Below, in pieces: positions 8,079 through 16,327 of a stretch of 41,134 bases of DNA. Source of the DNA: Chloroflexota bacterium. GTDB lineage: Bacteria > Chloroflexota > UBA5177. Under the pieces are notes generated by a model. That model searched no databases. It saw nothing but the letters and a program-made list of their open reading frames with translations, and had not been told where the DNA came from. The stretch's first letter is position 1, and every line of letters begins with the position of its first letter. The stretch covers positions 1-41,134 of the forward strand of contig JANWJD010000002.1 in assembly GCA_025449555.1 (NCBI GenBank), in the 5' to 3' direction. The translations under genes were made by a program, and so were the position numbers.

Positions 8079-9134
8079 ATGATTCCCTTGCTCGAGCGTT
8101 ACTCTGACTATTTGCCTCTCACGGCGGAGACACCACTTCTGACATTGGGAGAGGGCAGCACCCCGCTCTTGCGTGCTCGACATCTCGAGCGGGAGCTGGG
8201 TTGCGGCGTGTTGTACCTCAAGTACGAAGGGATGAATCCGACCGGCTCTTTCAAGGATCGCGGCATGGTCCTCGCCGTGGCGAAAGCGGTGGAGCGCGGT
8301 GCGCGCTCGGTCATCTGCGCCTCCACCGGCAATACCGCCGCGTCGGCCGCGGCGTACGCAGCGTCGGCCGGCCTCGCGTGTTCGGTCATATTGCCGGCCG
8401 GATATGTGGCGCCCGGGAAACTCGCGCAGGCGCTGGTGTACGGCGCACGGGTGGTACCCATCGACGGCACGTTCGATCAGGCGCTCGCTCTGGTGCGAGG
8501 GGCCGCGGCCGTATCCGGTGCCGAACTGGTGAATTCTGTGAATCCATTTCGGCTCGAAGGACAAAAGACCGGGGCATTTGAAATTTGTGACACGCTGGGC
8601 TCGTCGCCCGATGTCGTCGCTCTCCCCGTTGGCAATGCCGGCAACATCACGGCGTATTGGAAAGGCTTTCGCGAGTACCGCGACCGAAATGTCGTTCAAG
8701 GTGTGCCGCGCATGTGGGGGTTCCAGGCAGAAGGAGCGGCTCCCCTGGTCCAGGGCAGACCGGTCGACCACCCGCAGACGCTAGCAACCGCCATCCGCAT
8801 CGGGAAGCCGGCGCGGGGGGACGAGGCACTGGCCGCGGTCGCGAACTCGGGAGGACTGCTCGATGCCGTGTCGGATACTGAGATCATGGACGCATATCGA
8901 CTGGTAGCTTCGACCGAAGGCGTGATGTGCGAACCTGCATCCGCCGCGTCGATCGCTGGAATACGGAAGAGAGTTGCAGCCGGCGAAGATCTCTCGGAGT
9001 CGACAGTGGTTGCCATCCTGACCGGCCACGGCCTGAAAGATCCGGCGACGGCCCTCGCACAGTTTGGTGAACTCGTACCGGTCCCTGCCACGCTTGAATC
9101 CGTGCTCCACCCCATCGGGACGGCACCGGTGTGA
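8079..9134 (+). CDS. thrC: threonine synthase
   Basis: PLP-dependent conversion of O-phosphohomoserine to L-threonine. The 351-residue protein is the short ThrC type. LGEGSTPLLRA (about 23-33) opens the family; Lys59 in GSFKDRGM is the Schiff-base lysine; the loop PVGNAGNITAYW binds the PLP phosphate. The ATG at 8079 is preferred because CGAGGT stands 8 bp upstream and the protein then begins at the usual place. A GTG at 8049 is in frame and only 3 bp after a TAGGAT box (8040-8045), so a leaderless longer form is possible. Its stop overlaps the thrB start (GTGA), so the two genes are translationally coupled. Confidence 0.95.
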   Translation: MIPLLERYSDYLPLTAETPLLTLGEGSTPLLRARHLERELGCGVLYLKYEGMNPTGSFKDRGMVLAVAKAVERGARSVICASTGNTAASAAAYAASAGLACSVILPAGYVAPGKLAQALVYGARVVPIDGTFDQALALVRGAAAVSGAELVNSVNPFRLEGQKTGAFEICDTLGSSPDVVALPVGNAGNITAYWKGFREYRDRNVVQGVPRMWGFQAEGAAPLVQGRPVDHPQTLATAIRIGKPARGDEALAAVANSGGLLDAVSDTEIMDAYRLVASTEGVMCEPASAASIAGIRKRVAAGEDLSESTVVAILTGHGLKDPATALAQFGELVPVPATLESVLHPIGTAPV

Positions 9135-10048
9135 AACGTATACGCATCGACGTACCGGCAACCAGTGCAAATCTCGGCCCAGGCTTCGATTCGTTGGGTA
9201 TGGCGCTCGACATCGCCGATACCTACACCGTCGAATTCGATGCCAGCGGACGAGAGATCCTGGTCGATGAGGCTACGTGTGCCGAGGCCGAGATAGACCG
9301 GAGCGATCACTACGCCTGTCAGGGGTACCGGGCATATGCCGCGGATGCCGGGGTCACGTTGCCCGGCGCGAGCTTCACGCGGGAGGGCCAGATCCCGGTG
9401 GGAAAGGGCTTCGGGAGTAGTGCGGCGGCGATTGTCGCCGGCCTAGCGGCCGCCGCGCATGCCGCCGGCGAGCAGGATGGTCAAGACCGTATGGTGCGCC
9501 TTGCTGCCCACCTGGAGGGCCATCCGGATAATTCCTCCGCCGCCATCCTGGGGGGTGTTACGGTCGCATTTTGCGACGGTGAGGCGGTGCACGCGCTCAA
9601 CGTCGTCAACCACGTATCCCTTGGGGTTGCTCTCTTCGTGCCGGACATGCCGCTACGCACGGTGGAGGCACGTCGGATTCTCCCGGAGCACGTGTCGGTG
9701 CGCGACGCTGTGTATAACCTGTCGCGGTCCGCTTATCTGGTAACCGCCTTTGCCTGGGGACGGTGGGAGCAGGCTGCACCCGCCATGCAAGATCGCCTGC
9801 ACCAACCGTACCGCACGCACCTCATCCCGGGCCTGGACTGCGTGATCGCAGCCGCCGTGGAAGCGGGCGCCTTTGGTGCTTCGCTGTCGGGGGGAGGGCC
9901 GGCTGTGCTCGCATTCGGGCCGCAAGAGCTGAGTCACGAGATCGCGGCACGCATGGAGGAAGTGGCTCACCATCAGGATTGGGCCGGCCATAGCCTGCAA
10001 ACACAGGTGCGGTCGTATGGAGTGCGGGTAACCGAACTGGACGGTTAG
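9131..10048 (+). CDS. thrB: homoserine kinase
   Basis: Phosphorylates homoserine, giving the substrate of the preceding thrC product. A GHMP kinase of 305 residues: the N-terminal VPATSANLGPGFDSLG block (8-23), the ATP-binding PVGKGFGSSAAA at 89-100, EGHPDNSSAAILGG, and the C-terminal GAFGASLSGGGPA motif are all present. The GTG start overlaps the thrC stop by two bases. The gene ends with TAG, followed 20 bp later by proB. Homoserine dehydrogenase is not in this window. Confidence 0.95.
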   Translation: MKRIRIDVPATSANLGPGFDSLGMALDIADTYTVEFDASGREILVDEATCAEAEIDRSDHYACQGYRAYAADAGVTLPGASFTREGQIPVGKGFGSSAAAIVAGLAAAAHAAGEQDGQDRMVRLAAHLEGHPDNSSAAILGGVTVAFCDGEAVHALNVVNHVSLGVALFVPDMPLRTVEARRILPEHVSVRDAVYNLSRSAYLVTAFAWGRWEQAAPAMQDRLHQPYRTHLIPGLDCVIAAAVEAGAFGASLSGGGPAVLAFGPQELSHEIAARMEEVAHHQDWAGHSLQTQVRSYGVRVTELDG

Positions 10049-10053
10049 TTGAC

Positions 10054-10059
10054 TATAAT
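10054..10059 (+). promoter_or_regulatory. -10 box (TATAAT) between thrB and proB
   Basis: A consensus TATAAT preceded by TTGAC lies 9 bp before the proB ATG. It could give proBA a separate, nearly leaderless transcript. I see no good -35 hexamer at 17 bp, and the TG two bases from the box is only an approximate extended -10. Confidence 0.5.
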
Positions 10060-10068
10060 TCGGCCATC

Positions 10069-11211
10069 ATGACCGACTCATTTCGCTGGCGCCGTCCTGT
10101 TCTCAAGTTCGGTACCAGCACGCTGACGGGCGGTACCGCCCAGCTCAGCCTGGGCCGGCTGGCGGATCTGGTCGAACAGGTCGCAGCACTGCAGATGGCC
10201 GGCGTTCAGCCGATCGTCGTCTCGTCCGGTGCGATCACGGTCGGGCGCCAGCGACTGGGTTCACCGCGCGACCGGAAAGATGTGAGCTTTCGACAAATCT
10301 TGGCGGCCGTCGGCCAGAGCCGGCTCATGCACCTGTACGATGAGTTTTTCGAGTTCCACGGCATCACCTCTGCCCAGGTGCTGGTAACGCGGGCGGATCT
10401 GGCCGAACGGCAACGATACCTCAATGCCAGGAATACATTGTTGGGCCTCTGTGCGCGCGGGGTCATTCCGATTGTCAACGAAAATGATGTCGTCGCCTCG
10501 GAGGAAATCAAAGTGGGAGACAACGACACGCTCTCCGCATTGGTCGCCAATCTCGTCGATGCCGATCTACTCGTGTTGGTGAGCGACACGCCGGGTCTTT
10601 ATACAGCTGACCCGTTGGTGGACGCTCGAGCCGAACTCGTGCATGACGTCGCAAGCATCACTCCCCAGGTGGAAGCGTATGCGAGCGGATCCAGTTCCGG
10701 CCTCGGGACCGGGGGCATGTCGACCAAAGTCTCCGCCGCCAAATAGGCCACGTCGTCTGGAACCGAGGTTCGGATCGTCGACGGAAGCGAACCAAACGTC
10801 ATCATGCGCGTCATGCGTGGAGAAGCGATCGGCACACGTTTTCGTGCCGGTTCGGACCGAATCGAGAGTCGAAAGCGATGGATCCTGTCCGGTCTCAGCC
10901 ATTCAGGGAAACTGGTGGTGGACGCCGGAGCGTCGCATGCCCTGCTCGAAGCCGGCGCCAGCCTGTTGCCGGCGGGCATCGTCGACGTTCAGGGGTCGTT
11001 CGAGCGCGGCGACTCCGTCGATATCGTCGGCCCAGACGGCAAAACGGTGGCGCGAGGTATTACGAATTACGACTGGAACGACGTACGCAGACTGCTGGGT
11101 CGACAGTCGCTGGAAATTGAAGACACACTGGGCTACACCTACGGGAGTTATGTCGTGCATCGCGACGACCTCGTGCGGTACCAGCGTCAGGAGCAAGTGA
11201 CCCATGCTTGA
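10069..11211 (+). pseudogene. proB: glutamate 5-kinase with an in-frame TAG at codon 226
   Basis: ATP-dependent phosphorylation of glutamate, the first step of proline synthesis. One frame of 380 sense-position codons carries the complete ProB layout, but TAG occurs at 10744-10746. Before it lies the amino-acid kinase domain: KFGTSTLTGG, VVSSGAI, GQSRLMHLYDEFF, IVNENDVV, GDNDTLSALVA and GTGGMSTK. After it, in the same frame, the last strand and helix of the kinase domain and an intact PUA domain continue without loss (GEAIGTRF, VVDAGASHALLEAGASLLPAGI). Thus no frameshift is involved. ATG codons at 10804 and 10813 could restart the second part, but the first part would lack its final core elements. 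The 3' end overlaps proA by 8 bp. A real nonsense mutation, a sequence error, or readthrough are all possible; proA downstream is intact. Confidence 0.85.
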
Positions 11212-12478
11212 GATTGAAACTCTCCGCGACACAGCGCAACGTGCCAGAGCTGCAGCGACCGTGCTGGCGACGCTCGGTACCGATGTGCGCGACGCGATAC
11301 TCTTCGACCTGTCCGAGCGGCTCCGAGCACGAGCCGGCGCAGTGCTAGAGGCAAATGCGTCCGACGTGGCCGACGCTGAATCCTCCGGGATGGAGGAAGC
11401 GATGATCGATCGACTCCGGCTCACTCCCGAACGATTGTCCGGCATCGCATCCGATGTGCGGCGCATCGTCGACCTGCCCGATCCGGTGGGAGAAGAGTTT
11501 GATGCGCGGATCCTTCCGAACGGCCTGCGCCTTTCCCGACGTCGGGTGCCGCTTGGTGTGATCGGAGTTATTTACGAGTCGAGACCAAACGTGACGATTG
11601 ACGTTTCGGCACTCTGCTTGAAGTCGGGAAATGCCGTGATCCTGCGGGGCGGCAAAGAGGCCCGGCGCTCGAACGAATCCCTTGCCCGGTTGGTGCAGGA
11701 TGCCCTCTCGGCGCACGGAGTGACGCCGGATGCGGTACAGATGGTGCACGATCCGGATCGACGGCGCATTGGCGAAATGGTCCGCATGCGGGGCGAGATC
11801 GATTTGATCGTGCCGCGCGGTGGCGCAACCCTCATCGAGTACGTGCGTGAAAACGCTCAGGTCCCGGTGGTGGCTGGTGGTCTGGGAGTGTGCCATACGT
11901 ACGTGCATGGCGATGCCGACCTGGCCATGGCACTGGACATCGTAGACAACGCCAAAACCCGCCGACCATCGGTCTGCAATACGCTGGACACAGTTCTGGT
12001 GCATGTGTCCGTTGCAGGGTCCTTTCTTCCGCAATTGGCGCGCCGGTGGGCGGGGCCACCGGTCGAGATCCGGGGATGTGATCGAACCATCGACATACTG
12101 CGCGAGAACAACGCGCCGGGTCCGTGGCGTCCCGCCGAGCCGGACGACTTTGGACGAGAGTTTCTAGCCCTGCGCGCGGCAGTCAAAGTGGTTGATTCAC
12201 TGCCGGAAGCCATCGAGCATATCCGGAAATACGGAAGCGGACATTCTGAAGCAATCGTGACCGACGGGTATCAGGCCGCCACGGACTTCGTGAATGCCAT
12301 TGACGCGGCTGCGGTCTATGTCAACGCCAGTACGGGATTCACGGACGGTGCGGAGTTCGGGTTGGGGGCGGAAATCGGCATTTCCACTCAGAAATTTCAT
12401 GCGCGGGGGCCGCTGGGACTGCGCGAGCTGACCTCGTATAAATGGGTCGGACTGGGCACCGGTCAGATCAGGCCCTGA
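11204..12478 (+). CDS. proA: gamma-glutamyl phosphate reductase
   Basis: NADPH-dependent reduction of glutamyl phosphate to glutamate semialdehyde, the second step of proline synthesis. A full-length 424-residue member of the aldehyde dehydrogenase superfamily. The catalytic cysteine is Cys258 in RRPSVCNTLDT; PLGVIGVIYESRPNV (116-130), LRGGKEA and the LIVPRGGA block are the usual ProA motifs, and the C-terminal GAEIGISTQKFHARGP is conserved. The ATG overlaps the proB stop, so the pair is coupled; an SD-like GGAGCAAG precedes it. It ends 1 bp before the convergent L,D-transpeptidase gene. Confidence 0.96.
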   Translation: MLEIETLRDTAQRARAAATVLATLGTDVRDAILFDLSERLRARAGAVLEANASDVADAESSGMEEAMIDRLRLTPERLSGIASDVRRIVDLPDPVGEEFDARILPNGLRLSRRRVPLGVIGVIYESRPNVTIDVSALCLKSGNAVILRGGKEARRSNESLARLVQDALSAHGVTPDAVQMVHDPDRRRIGEMVRMRGEIDLIVPRGGATLIEYVRENAQVPVVAGGLGVCHTYVHGDADLAMALDIVDNAKTRRPSVCNTLDTVLVHVSVAGSFLPQLARRWAGPPVEIRGCDRTIDILRENNAPGPWRPAEPDDFGREFLALRAAVKVVDSLPEAIEHIRKYGSGHSEAIVTDGYQAATDFVNAIDAAAVYVNASTGFTDGAEFGLGAEIGISTQKFHARGPLGLRELTSYKWVGLGTGQIRP

Positions 12479-12479
12479 C

Positions 12480-13952
12480 CTACGGCACGACCTGCACCAC
12501 GGTTCCGAGATTTGTCCATGAAAACAGCTCCTGGGCCACGTTGGGCGGCACGTTGATGCAGCCGTGAGTGCCGGTGTAGTTACTGCCCGGCGTGCCGATC
12601 TGGCTGTTCGTGCCGGGACCAAAGGCGGATCGCCACGGCGCATCGTGAATAAAGTAGCCGCCTTCGCGGAACAGCATGGCATACGCCACTTTCGACGGCG
12701 CATAGTAGAACGGCGAGCTCTTCGGCCACGGGCTGTGGAAGGTAAAGGGATGCAACTTCGCCATGATGTGGTACACGCCGGCCGGCGTCGGCAGTGCTCG
12801 GTTCCCGGTAGTCACCAATGAGGTCAGAATCAGTTTGTTGCCGTCATACGCCCACAGTTTTTGCTGGCCGAGGGAGACCAAAACGCGTCGATAATCCAAC
12901 ACGAAATCCCGCCAGCCGGTCAGTTGCGAGTGGCCGTACCGGTCGATCGCACGAATAAATATCTCGTATGAGCCGGGTGGGGCCGCATTGCCACGAGCGT
13001 CCTTTCCATCCCACGACACACTTGACTGCTGGTCCTTCCGCAGCGCCGAGAGCGTATACATCCGCACCAGGCTGCCATCACTTTGACGATACACACCCAC
13101 TCGTACAGATGGAGCCGGGCGCGTGACGGCGAATGACACCGTCAGGTGGTCAAATTGTGGATCGAGCTGGAAGCGATTGAAGCGCACGTGTGCGAGACCG
13201 GGCGGAGTCACGTCGACGTGCACCGGGAAGGTCGACGTACTGCCCCAATTGCCAACCCGATCGATGGCACGAACGTGAAAGTAGTAGGCACCGGTATTCA
13301 GGCCATTGAGCGTCACGGTGGTACTATCGCTGCGAACTTCCGCGCGGGGAATCCCGTGTGGATTGGAATCGAGTCGGTAGGAGTAGCCGGCAACGCCTGA
13401 TCCGGAATCGGTTGCCTGCCACCCGAATTGCAGCGTCGAGCTGTGATACGTCCTGGTCGGGACCGGGTTCGAACTCGAGTCGACCTGTGTCACGACCGGC
13501 GGGCTGGAATCAACGTAGATCGGGCCAATCCACCGTACCCAGGGGCTCACGCCCTGCTTGCTGTGGAGGCGGGCCTGCAGATGGTATGCCCCATCCGTGA
13601 GTCGCAGCCGGACCGTGCCTGACCCGGTGGCAACGCACGCTGTGCAATTCGCCGCGACCTGGCCCGGTGGCGGCAGAACCTGCGTGGGCGCATTCCTGAA
13701 CTTGACTCCCTGTTTGCGGACTTCGACGTCGACACCGGCTGCAACACCGGCTTTGACTGCTTTCAGGTCGAGTAAGGGCGAGTTGGTCCAGCCTCCTGCC
13801 TGCAGTGGGGTTCCTGCTGCCGTGACGTGTAAGTGAGGCGCCGGAAGCACCACCGGCACCTCGGCCGTCATGTGTCGATAAACAAATAGACCGGCGGCAG
13901 AACCGCCTACCAATATGACAAAGGCCACTAAATACCGCATCGAACCCCACAT
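12480..13952 (-). CDS. L,D-transpeptidase with N-terminal beta-sandwich repeats
   Basis: Predicted peptidoglycan 3-3 cross-linking enzyme. A membrane anchor or signal segment lies at about residues 5-25. Two or three fibronectin/Ig-like beta domains fill about 40-350, recognisable from repeated phrases such as DSGSGVAGYSYRLDS, YYFHVRAIDRVGNWG and a FlgD-like block ending in APPGSYEIFIRAIDR. The YkuD catalytic domain occupies the last 130 residues, with FIHDAPWR and the cysteine motif GTHGCINVPP. Its catalytic domain is closely similar to that of the gene at 24225. The start is the ATG at 13952, 5 bp behind TATAGA; a second ATG at 13940 is an alternative. It is convergent with proA and divergent from the response-regulator gene. 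Confidence 0.92.
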   Translation of the reverse strand: MWGSMRYLVAFVILVGGSAAGLFVYRHMTAEVPVVLPAPHLHVTAAGTPLQAGGWTNSPLLDLKAVKAGVAAGVDVEVRKQGVKFRNAPTQVLPPPGQVAANCTACVATGSGTVRLRLTDGAYHLQARLHSKQGVSPWVRWIGPIYVDSSPPVVTQVDSSSNPVPTRTYHSSTLQFGWQATDSGSGVAGYSYRLDSNPHGIPRAEVRSDSTTVTLNGLNTGAYYFHVRAIDRVGNWGSTSTFPVHVDVTPPGLAHVRFNRFQLDPQFDHLTVSFAVTRPAPSVRVGVYRQSDGSLVRMYTLSALRKDQQSSVSWDGKDARGNAAPPGSYEIFIRAIDRYGHSQLTGWRDFVLDYRRVLVSLGQQKLWAYDGNKLILTSLVTTGNRALPTPAGVYHIMAKLHPFTFHSPWPKSSPFYYAPSKVAYAMLFREGGYFIHDAPWRSAFGPGTNSQIGTPGSNYTGTHGCINVPPNVAQELFSWTNLGTVVQVVP

Positions 13953-13957
13953 GTTGA

Positions 13958-13963
13958 TCTATA
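13958..13963 (-). promoter_or_regulatory. -10 box (TATAGA) of the L,D-transpeptidase gene
   Basis: TATAGA on the minus strand ends 5 bp before the ATG at 13952. The spacing predicts a leaderless mRNA, and no ribosome site is visible. Confidence 0.5.
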
Positions 13964-14061
13964 TCTAGACGCCACTCAGGTATTGTGCACGTTCCAGACC
14001 ACCGATGTACACCGCTGCAATGTCATTTCAAGGGCGCTGGTCCTGCCACCGGTGGGTCGCT

Positions 14062-14090
14062 TTGCCTCTTGAAGCAGTATCGTGCATAGT
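14062..14090 (+). promoter_or_regulatory. candidate promoter TTGCCT-17-CATAGT of the response-regulator gene
   Basis: TTGCCT at 14062-14067 and CATAGT at 14085-14090 are 17 bp apart and read toward the gene at 14166. The match is moderate. Confidence 0.4.
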
Positions 14091-14165
14091 CGAAGGGGGA
14101 ACGGACCATGATTGCCACTTGATGCTTGGTGGCATCACTGTCGAGTAGGAAGGAACTGTTGCCGG

Positions 14166-15374
14166 GTGCAGGGCTCCACGGTCCTGATTGTCGACGACGA
14201 TGCGCAGATTCGAGAGGTGCTGCGCGAGCTGCTGCAGGAGGAAGGATACCATCCTGTAACCGCGTCGGACGGTCGAGAGGCGATCGAGTACTTACAGGAC
14301 GCAGGCCAGCTTCCGGACGCGATGTTACTCGATCTGGCGATGCCGGACATTGACGGGTACGGCGTCCTGGAGCACTTGCGCCGCAACCTCCTTCATGAGT
14401 TTCCGGTGCTTATCGTCAGCGCACAGCGTCCGGATAGGGCCGTTCTGAGGGCGCTCGACTCGGAATTGCGTGACTTTATCGCCAAGCCGTTCGAACTCGA
14501 AGAGCTAATGATCCGGTTGGAACGGCTCGTGCGGCGATCACCGCGCCTCACACCATCTCCCAGCGGCTCACTCCGCGTGTATGCCCTCGGATCACTGCGC
14601 GTGTACCGTGACGACACTCTTCTCTTCGACGAGAGTTGGCGCAACAAGCCTGCGAAGACGATTTTCAAGCTGTTGTTCGCGTCGCGCGGTCAGCGCTATC
14701 CCAAGGACGTCTTGCTCGAAGAATTGTGGCCCGAGGTCGATCCGGAAATCGCATCTAACCGACTGCGGGTGGCGGTACATGAACTGCGAAAGACGCTGGG
14801 CGAAGGAAGTCGCAAGAAAAGCGTGCCAACGCACATCGCCCAGCAGGAAGGCTCGTACTATTTCGATACCTCCGTACCATACTGGAGCGACGTACGGGAA
14901 TTCGAGGAACAGATCGAGCAAGGACGCACGTTGGCTTCCGCCGGCCAGACCGACCAGGCGTTACAAGCGTATCGGCGTGCAGAGGTGCTGTATAGCGGCG
15001 ACTTCCTGCGAGATGACCCATTTTTCGAATGGACAGTCTCGACGCGGGAACGCTTGCGCGAAGCACACCTGCGAGGACTGAGTGATGCTGCCCGCATCCA
15101 CGCGCAGATTGGCGAGCCCGATGAGGCAGCAGGGTTCTGCCGAAAGATCTTGCGGGTTGAGCCCTGGCGGGAAGAAGTCTACCGGCGACTCATGTCCTAT
15201 CTCGCGGCGTCCGGTAGATCGCACGAAGCGCTGCGCGCTTTCGAGGAATGCCGTCGCGCGCTCTATGCCGAGATCGAAGCGGAGCCTGCTCCCGAAACAG
15301 TCCGCCTGCGTGACGCCATCGCACGGGGCGATTCCGCAGCGTCAATCGAGGAGCTGCGGCGACATACTTTGTAG
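14166..15374 (+). CDS. response regulator with SARP-type DNA-binding and BTAD domains
   Basis: A 402-residue fusion. Residues 5-122 form a receiver domain with acidic pair Asp11/Asp12, phospho-acceptor Asp56 (LLDLAMPD), Ser85 and Lys107 (AKPFE). Residues about 138-235 are an OmpR-like winged helix of the SARP kind (RGQRYPKDVLLEELWP and SNRLRVAVHELRK). Residues about 243-395 are a helical bacterial transcriptional activation domain with TPR-like repeats. Such proteins activate target operons after phosphorylation. The GTG at 14166 is chosen because the receiver strand starts at once and AGGAAGG lies upstream; the frame is open a further 18 codons. No histidine kinase is adjacent; the only kinase in the window is at 32804. 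Confidence 0.93.
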   Translation: MQGSTVLIVDDDAQIREVLRELLQEEGYHPVTASDGREAIEYLQDAGQLPDAMLLDLAMPDIDGYGVLEHLRRNLLHEFPVLIVSAQRPDRAVLRALDSELRDFIAKPFELEELMIRLERLVRRSPRLTPSPSGSLRVYALGSLRVYRDDTLLFDESWRNKPAKTIFKLLFASRGQRYPKDVLLEELWPEVDPEIASNRLRVAVHELRKTLGEGSRKKSVPTHIAQQEGSYYFDTSVPYWSDVREFEEQIEQGRTLASAGQTDQALQAYRRAEVLYSGDFLRDDPFFEWTVSTRERLREAHLRGLSDAARIHAQIGEPDEAAGFCRKILRVEPWREEVYRRLMSYLAASGRSHEALRAFEECRRALYAEIEAEPAPETVRLRDAIARGDSAASIEELRRHTL

Positions 15375-15562
15375 CCGCAAGGTGTGCTGCCCGCCGCTTG
15401 CAGCGGACGTGACGGCGCCTGTCAGTAGCAGTACGTGCGTTTGGGCGGGCGAGCGTACTCCTTTTCCCTCAGAATTGTGCACGTTCGGCCCATTGTTAGA
15501 GCCGGGTTGGCCGGGTACCGTAATCCTAAGAGAGAAGAAGGCGCACTCAAAGGAAGCGCGAC

Positions 15563-16327
15563 ATGTCGATTTCGACGAGACCGTGCGAGGGTACTGCGCG
15601 CTCACCTGGAGCTATGATCGATCCCCAATTGTACGCCGATGTCAACCCGCGCCGTGACTCGACCCGGCGGGATGTGTCTGAGAGAGTCCGCGGATTGGCC
15701 GACCACCACATCAGGCAGCTCTTACTGGGCGCTAACTGTCGAGCCTACGGGCGAAACCAGCTAATCTGCAGGCCGGACGACGAACTCACCGCGCTGTACA
15801 TCATTGGCAGCGGTGCGGCGCGCTCTTACAGGCTGTCGCCCAGGGGCCAGGAAATTACAATCGATACCCTGGTTGCCGGCAGCGTCTTCGGCATGCGGCT
15901 AACCGATTCGGAGTTCCGGTCGAATAATTTCGTGGAATCTACCAGCGACGATACCGTGGTGTATCGAATCCCTTTCGATCGGGTCGTCGAGGTCATGAAG
16001 TCCGATCCGAGCATTGCCGTGTCGGTGCTCCGACTGGCCTACGACTGCCTGGATGACGCGCATGACCGCCTGGCGGATCTGGCTCTCTATGACGTCAAGA
16101 CTCGCCTCGCGCACACACTGGCACGGCTTGCCACGCGTGGGTCAACCGGGACGGTCCATGCGACGCACCGCGAGCTTGCCTGGATGGTGGGAACCCGGCC
16201 GGAAGAGGTGACCAAAGCGCTCAGGCACCTTCGTGACGCCGGGCTGGTGGAGTATGAACCCAGACGCTCCGGCATCACCATTCCGAATGCGCCGGTGCTG
16301 GCCGCTTACGGCGACGACTCCGCTTGA
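15563..16327 (+). CDS. Crp/Fnr family transcriptional regulator
   Basis: Residues about 50-165 form a cyclic-nucleotide-binding beta barrel (LICRPDDELTALYIIGSGAARSY as the typical opening, then ITIDTLVAGSVFG), followed by a dimer helix and a C-terminal winged helix with the recognition region HRELAWMVGTRPEEVTKALRHLRD. No cysteine cluster for an iron-sulphur centre is seen, so it is not a classical oxygen-sensing FNR. The ATG at 15563 has AAGGAAG 7 bp upstream; the ATG at 15614 is an alternative giving 237 residues. It ends inside the last 22 bp of the convergent cytochrome b gene, and may control that redox pair, but this is inferred only from position. Confidence 0.9.
   Translation: MSISTRPCEGTARSPGAMIDPQLYADVNPRRDSTRRDVSERVRGLADHHIRQLLLGANCRAYGRNQLICRPDDELTALYIIGSGAARSYRLSPRGQEITIDTLVAGSVFGMRLTDSEFRSNNFVESTSDDTVVYRIPFDRVVEVMKSDPSIAVSVLRLAYDCLDDAHDRLADLALYDVKTRLAHTLARLATRGSTGTVHATHRELAWMVGTRPEEVTKALRHLRDAGLVEYEPRRSGITIPNAPVLAAYGDDSA

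Noticed and set aside
10744-10746. General TAG recoding to an amino acid as explanation of the proB stop
   Set aside because: At least seven other genes in the window end with TAG at positions where the family ends, so TAG is a normal stop here.
13455-13475. Sequence similar to a tRNA T-arm (GGTTCGAACTC)
   Set aside because: It lies inside the L,D-transpeptidase gene, with no acceptor stem or other tRNA arms around it.
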